This document shows, in pieces, positions 61,421 through 64,000 of a DNA stretch of 64,000 nucleotides. The notes beneath the pieces were generated by a model that had not been told where the DNA came from, did no database searches, and saw only the letters and a list, made by a program, of their open reading frames with translations. The stretch is from NCBI GenBank assembly GCA_005804885.1, contig SYOX01000083.1, positions 30,457 to 94,456 on the forward strand. Direction: 5' to 3'. Positions within the stretch are counted from its first letter, which is position 1. Every line of letters starts with the position of its first letter. Source of the DNA: Pseudomonadota bacterium (GTDB lineage: Bacteria > Myxococcota_A > Bradymonadia > Bradymonadales > GCA-2716585). A program made the position numbers and the translations under genes.

Positions 61421-62592
61421 TGAAACCTCAACCACGCCGTCGACAGCGTGCTGGCCCTCAACAGCGCCCTGCTCGCCTCCGCCCTGGCCTCCTGCGCCAA
61501 CCCCTCGTCGCGCGACAGCGCCTCAAGCTCCCGCCAGATCTGCGGCATGAAGGGCAAGAGCCGCCAGTCCGGATCCTGAACCACCTTGCCCTCCCGAACC
61601 CGCCGCAGCAGCGCCACCCCGACGTGGGTGCCCAGGTAGTCGCGCACCGAGGCGTCCAGCCCCAGCTCTGGCCACGCCGCCAGCACCCGCACTATCGCCA
61701 GCGTGTCGTCCTCGTAGATGAAGCGCCGCAGATCCGTCAACGCCCGGTTCGGCGTGCTCGACATCACCTCCAGCGACGCCATCACCTCGATCAACGCCGT
61801 CAGGAAGACCGCCGGCGAGCCCGGCCTGTCCTCTGGCCTTGCGCTCATCGCGCCCAGGATCAGCGCCTCGACCTCCCTGGGGATGCTGGCGTCCACCGCC
61901 CGCGGCGGCCTGGGCGCCTCGTTGACCACCCTCGTCATCAGCGAGAAGATCGACCCACCCTCAAAAGGCGCCTCCCCCACCACCAAGTGGTAGAGCAGCG
62001 CCCCGAGCGTATAGACCGCCGAGGTCGCCTCGAAGGCCCCGCCCGAGACACACTCCGGCGCCATGTACACCACGCTCCGATGACGCGGGCTCGACCCCAT
62101 CCCGTTGAGCAAGCGGCGATCCTCCGCCGACAAGCGCGTCCCGAGCCCCAGGATCGTCACCTCCCCCGCGCTCGACATTCTGATATCATGAATGTCCATG
62201 CAGGGTTGCAGGACACCGCGCTCCATCGCCGTGCTCACCGGGCAGGTCGCCTGCGCCATCACCCACAGCGCCTGCAAGGGGCTCATCGCTCGACCCGGCG
62301 TCAGAATCTGCGCCAGCGAACGCTCCGCGACGAACTCCGAGACGACCCCGAAGAAGGGCCCCTCCCTCTTCACCCCCAGCAAGGCCGGCGCGCGCCGCAG
62401 GCCCACCCCCTCCAGCGCCTCGACCGCCCGCCTTGTCGTCGCCTCGATGCGCGTGCCCTCAAGGCGAAACCTCGGGAAGAGCTTGATCGCCACCTCTCGC
62501 CCCGACGCCACCTCGACGCCGCGCCAGACATCGTCCGCGCCGTCGCTGTCGAGCAGCTCGTGCAGCTCGTACGAAGGCCCGCCCTCAACCAT
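61417..62592 (-). CDS. Pseudokinase (degenerate Hanks-type Ser/Thr kinase)
   Basis: 391 residues. The kinase fold is evident: VAIKLFPRF keeps the beta-3 Lys, VYMAPECVSGGAF keeps APE, and SAVYTLGALLYHLVVGEAPFEGG matches the F-helix region. The catalytic loop reads VLQPCMDIHDIRM where HRDLKPxNI is expected, so the HRD Asp and the metal-binding Asn are lost. DFG is replaced by GLG, and the Gly loop (LLDSDGADDVWRG) is degenerate. A helical C-terminal region of about 110 residues follows. It cannot be an active kinase by known chemistry. It probably acts as a ligand-binding or scaffold switch for its operon partners. Confidence 0.85.
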   Translation of the reverse strand: MVEGGPSYELHELLDSDGADDVWRGVEVASGREVAIKLFPRFRLEGTRIEATTRRAVEALEGVGLRRAPALLGVKREGPFFGVVSEFVAERSLAQILTPGRAMSPLQALWVMAQATCPVSTAMERGVLQPCMDIHDIRMSSAGEVTILGLGTRLSAEDRRLLNGMGSSPRHRSVVYMAPECVSGGAFEATSAVYTLGALLYHLVVGEAPFEGGSIFSLMTRVVNEAPRPPRAVDASIPREVEALILGAMSARPEDRPGSPAVFLTALIEVMASLEVMSSTPNRALTDLRRFIYEDDTLAIVRVLAAWPELGLDASVRDYLGTHVGVALLRRVREGKVVQDPDWRLLPFMPQIWRELEALSRDEGLAQEARAEASRALLRASTLSTAWLRFQ

Positions 62593-62884
62593 CTTGACAC
62601 GACGCTGGCGCCTTCCAGAACTCCACGTAGAACGACACCTCGCCCAGAGGCCGGACCCGATGCGGCACTTGGGGCTCGATCACCCCCTCGACCCCAGGCA
62701 CGAGCGTGTAGACCCCCCCCGGCTCGACGAGGACCTCATACTCCAGCGCCCCCGACAAAACGCACACGCGCGCCCAGCACCCGTCCTTTGTCGTGTGCGA
62801 GCCCTTGAGCCCCTCCGGGATCGTCTCCTGATCCCACACCCTCGTGCGCCGATATGCCACCGCGCCTGTCGGGATCGCCTTCAT
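62585..62884 (-). CDS. Small cupin-like protein (DUF1971/TehB-YeaR type)
   Basis: 99 residues. The pattern IPEGLKGSHTTKDGCWARVCVLSGALEYEVL, PGVEGVIEPQVPHRVRPLGEVSFYVEFW is that of the small beta-barrel DUF1971 family, related to the tellurite-resistance TehB N-terminal domain and E. coli YeaR. His residues in SHTT and VPHR could bind metal. It is first in the operon with the pseudokinase (8-bp overlap). The enzymatic role is unknown. Confidence 0.8.
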   Translation of the reverse strand: MKAIPTGAVAYRRTRVWDQETIPEGLKGSHTTKDGCWARVCVLSGALEYEVLVEPGGVYTLVPGVEGVIEPQVPHRVRPLGEVSFYVEFWKAPASCQDG

Positions 62885-63028
62885 GACTCCTGCTCCTCTC
62901 TATCGGAGGGCTCTCCATCCTAGCCCCACCCCTCCCAGAAAGGAAGGCTAGGACTCTCACCCGCTCATCCTTGCAAACCTCGCCATTCCATTGCACCAAC
63001 AACGCATGACCCACAGGAGGACAACGAC

Positions 63029-64000
63029 ATGTCACCCCCCAAGGCTCTCTTCGCCACCACGCTCGCCTCGATCACCCTCATGGCGCTCTCACCGGCCCCC
63101 GCGGAGGCCTTCTGCGGGTTCTACGTCTCGGGCGCCGATGGGCAGCTCTTCGCCAACGCCACGCAGGTCGTCCTGATGCGCGAAGGCACCCGGACGGTCC
63201 TGTCGATGCAGAACAACTACGAGGGGCCGCCGAGCGACTTCGCCATGGTCATCCCGGTGCCTGTCGTGCTCCAGAAGGAGAACGTCAAGACCCTCTCCAA
63301 GGACATCTTCGACCGCGTCGACAAGATGGCCGCCCCGCGCCTCGTCGAATACTGGGAGGTCGACCCCTGCGCCGTCCTCCCCGACTACGAAAAGGACTTT
63401 GCTTCCCGGAGGTTCTCGGCCTCGGCCAACGGCGCGCACAAGAAGAACGGCGCCAAGGAGGTCAAGATCGAGGCGCAGTTCGAGGTGGGGGAGTACGAGA
63501 TCGTGATCCTGAGCGCGAACGACTCCGGGGCGCTCGATGCGTGGCTCAGGAGCAACAAGTACAACATCCCGCAAGGGGCCGAGCCGGTGCTGCGACCCTA
63601 CGTCGAGGCCGGCACCAAGTTCTTCGTGGCCCGGGTCAACGCCAAGAAGGTCACCTTCGAGGGGAACAAGGCCCTGCTCTCTCCCCTTCGATTCTTCTAT
63701 GATTCCAAGGACTTCAGCCTGCCGATCCGGCTCGGGATGCTCAACGCCAGCGGGCACCAGGACCTCATCGTCCACATCCTGGCCAGGAACCAGCGCTACG
63801 AGGTGGCCAACTACAAGAACGTCACCATCCCGACCAACATCGGCGTCGGCGAGGACGCCAAGAGCCGCTTCGGGGAGTTCTACGCGGCGCTCTTTGACCG
63901 CACTCTGGCCCAGAACCCTGGCTCGGTCGTCACCGAGTACGCGTGGGACGCTTCGTCGTGCGATCCTTGCCCTGGGCCGACGCTGAACCAGAACGACTTC
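63029..64000 (+). CDS. DUF2330 exported protein, 3' end beyond window
   Basis: The ATG at 63029 has AGGAGG upstream. The signal peptide ATTLASITLMALSPAPAEA is followed by FCGFYVSGADGQLFANATQVVLMREGTRTVLSMQNNYEGPPSDFAMVIPVPV, the hallmark opening of DUF2330, then LVEYWEVDPC. Then come YEIVILSANDSGALDAWLRSNKYNIP and FFVARVNAKKVTFEG. 324 residues are visible and the frame is still open. The family is frequent in Myxococcota and related phyla, is secreted or periplasmic, and has no known function. It was absent from the ORF track because no stop occurs before the edge. Confidence 0.92.
   Translation, partial: MSPPKALFATTLASITLMALSPAPAEAFCGFYVSGADGQLFANATQVVLMREGTRTVLSMQNNYEGPPSDFAMVIPVPVVLQKENVKTLSKDIFDRVDKMAAPRLVEYWEVDPCAVLPDYEKDFASRRFSASANGAHKKNGAKEVKIEAQFEVGEYEIVILSANDSGALDAWLRSNKYNIPQGAEPVLRPYVEAGTKFFVARVNAKKVTFEGNKALLSPLRFFYDSKDFSLPIRLGMLNASGHQDLIVHILARNQRYEVANYKNVTIPTNIGVGEDAKSRFGEFYAALFDRTLAQNPGSVVTEYAWDASSCDPCPGPTLNQNDF

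Overview
The window is a 64 kb piece of a high-GC (roughly 70 percent by eye) bacterial chromosome. Gene content points to a large-genome social or predatory bacterium of the Myxococcota (former Deltaproteobacteria): many exported lipoproteins with acidic or Cys-rich linkers, a Hanks-type Ser/Thr kinase and a pseudokinase, WD40, LRR, BRCT and HEAT repeat proteins, FG-GAP and YD-repeat exported proteins, a DUF2330 protein, and a multihaem cytochrome. The lineage is an inference from gene style, not from a marker phylogeny.

Layout. 1-8.1 kb: a translationally coupled minus-strand set (DUF6939, stand-alone E2 acyltransferase core, metallophosphoesterase), an AAC(3)-type acetyltransferase, a pseudouridine synthase, an orphan Afp15-like AAA+ ATPase with a YbjN-like partner, and gltX. 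8.2-17.0 kb: a conspicuously AT-richer block bounded by an exact 17-bp direct repeat. It holds, in transcription order on the minus strand, a frameshifted beta-helix gene, an FG-GAP lipoprotein, a long beta-helix protein and three small paralogous proteins. This block is the strongest candidate for an undescribed, horizontally acquired surface or secreted system. 17.3-33.1 kb: a cNMP-binding protein, two membrane proteins, a Cys-rich lipoprotein, a transmembrane Ser/Thr kinase, an M23 peptidase fused to a propeller, a PAS protein, WD40 and BRCT-LRR proteins and a YD-repeat lipoprotein. 33.2-33.7 kb: a tRNA cluster with normal tRNA-Asp and tRNA-Gly, a tRNA-like gene with a Ser anticodon but no long variable arm, and a 132-nt tRNA-like RNA.

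34-45 kb: an ATP-grasp protein, thiD with two small unknowns, a ten-haem cytochrome c with its partner lipoprotein, then HEAT, LRR and SDR genes that are closely spaced or overlapping, behind a tRNA-Trp/tRNA-Gly-like pair. 45-60 kb: a truncated BRCT-LRR paralogue, ALDH7-family dehydrogenase, START-domain protein, outer-membrane-type protein, a Baeyer-Villiger monooxygenase/SDR fusion with its TetR gene and a palindrome in its promoter, a DUF4384 protein, a lipoprotein, an 87-bp-arm inverted repeat element, and a cytochrome P450 divergent from a TetR gene across a perfect 14-bp inverted repeat. 60-64 kb: a GIN-domain lipoprotein, a coupled cupin-pseudokinase-GNAT operon, and a DUF2330 protein cut by the window end.

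Read together, the chromosomal backbone looks ordinary for this kind of organism. The unusual material is the 8.2-17 kb block (with a G11 tract and a dinucleotide-repeat frameshift in the same gene), the odd tRNA-like genes, the dispersed inverted-repeat family and the pseudokinase operon. All functional calls rest on motif recognition in the translated sequence. No database search was possible.
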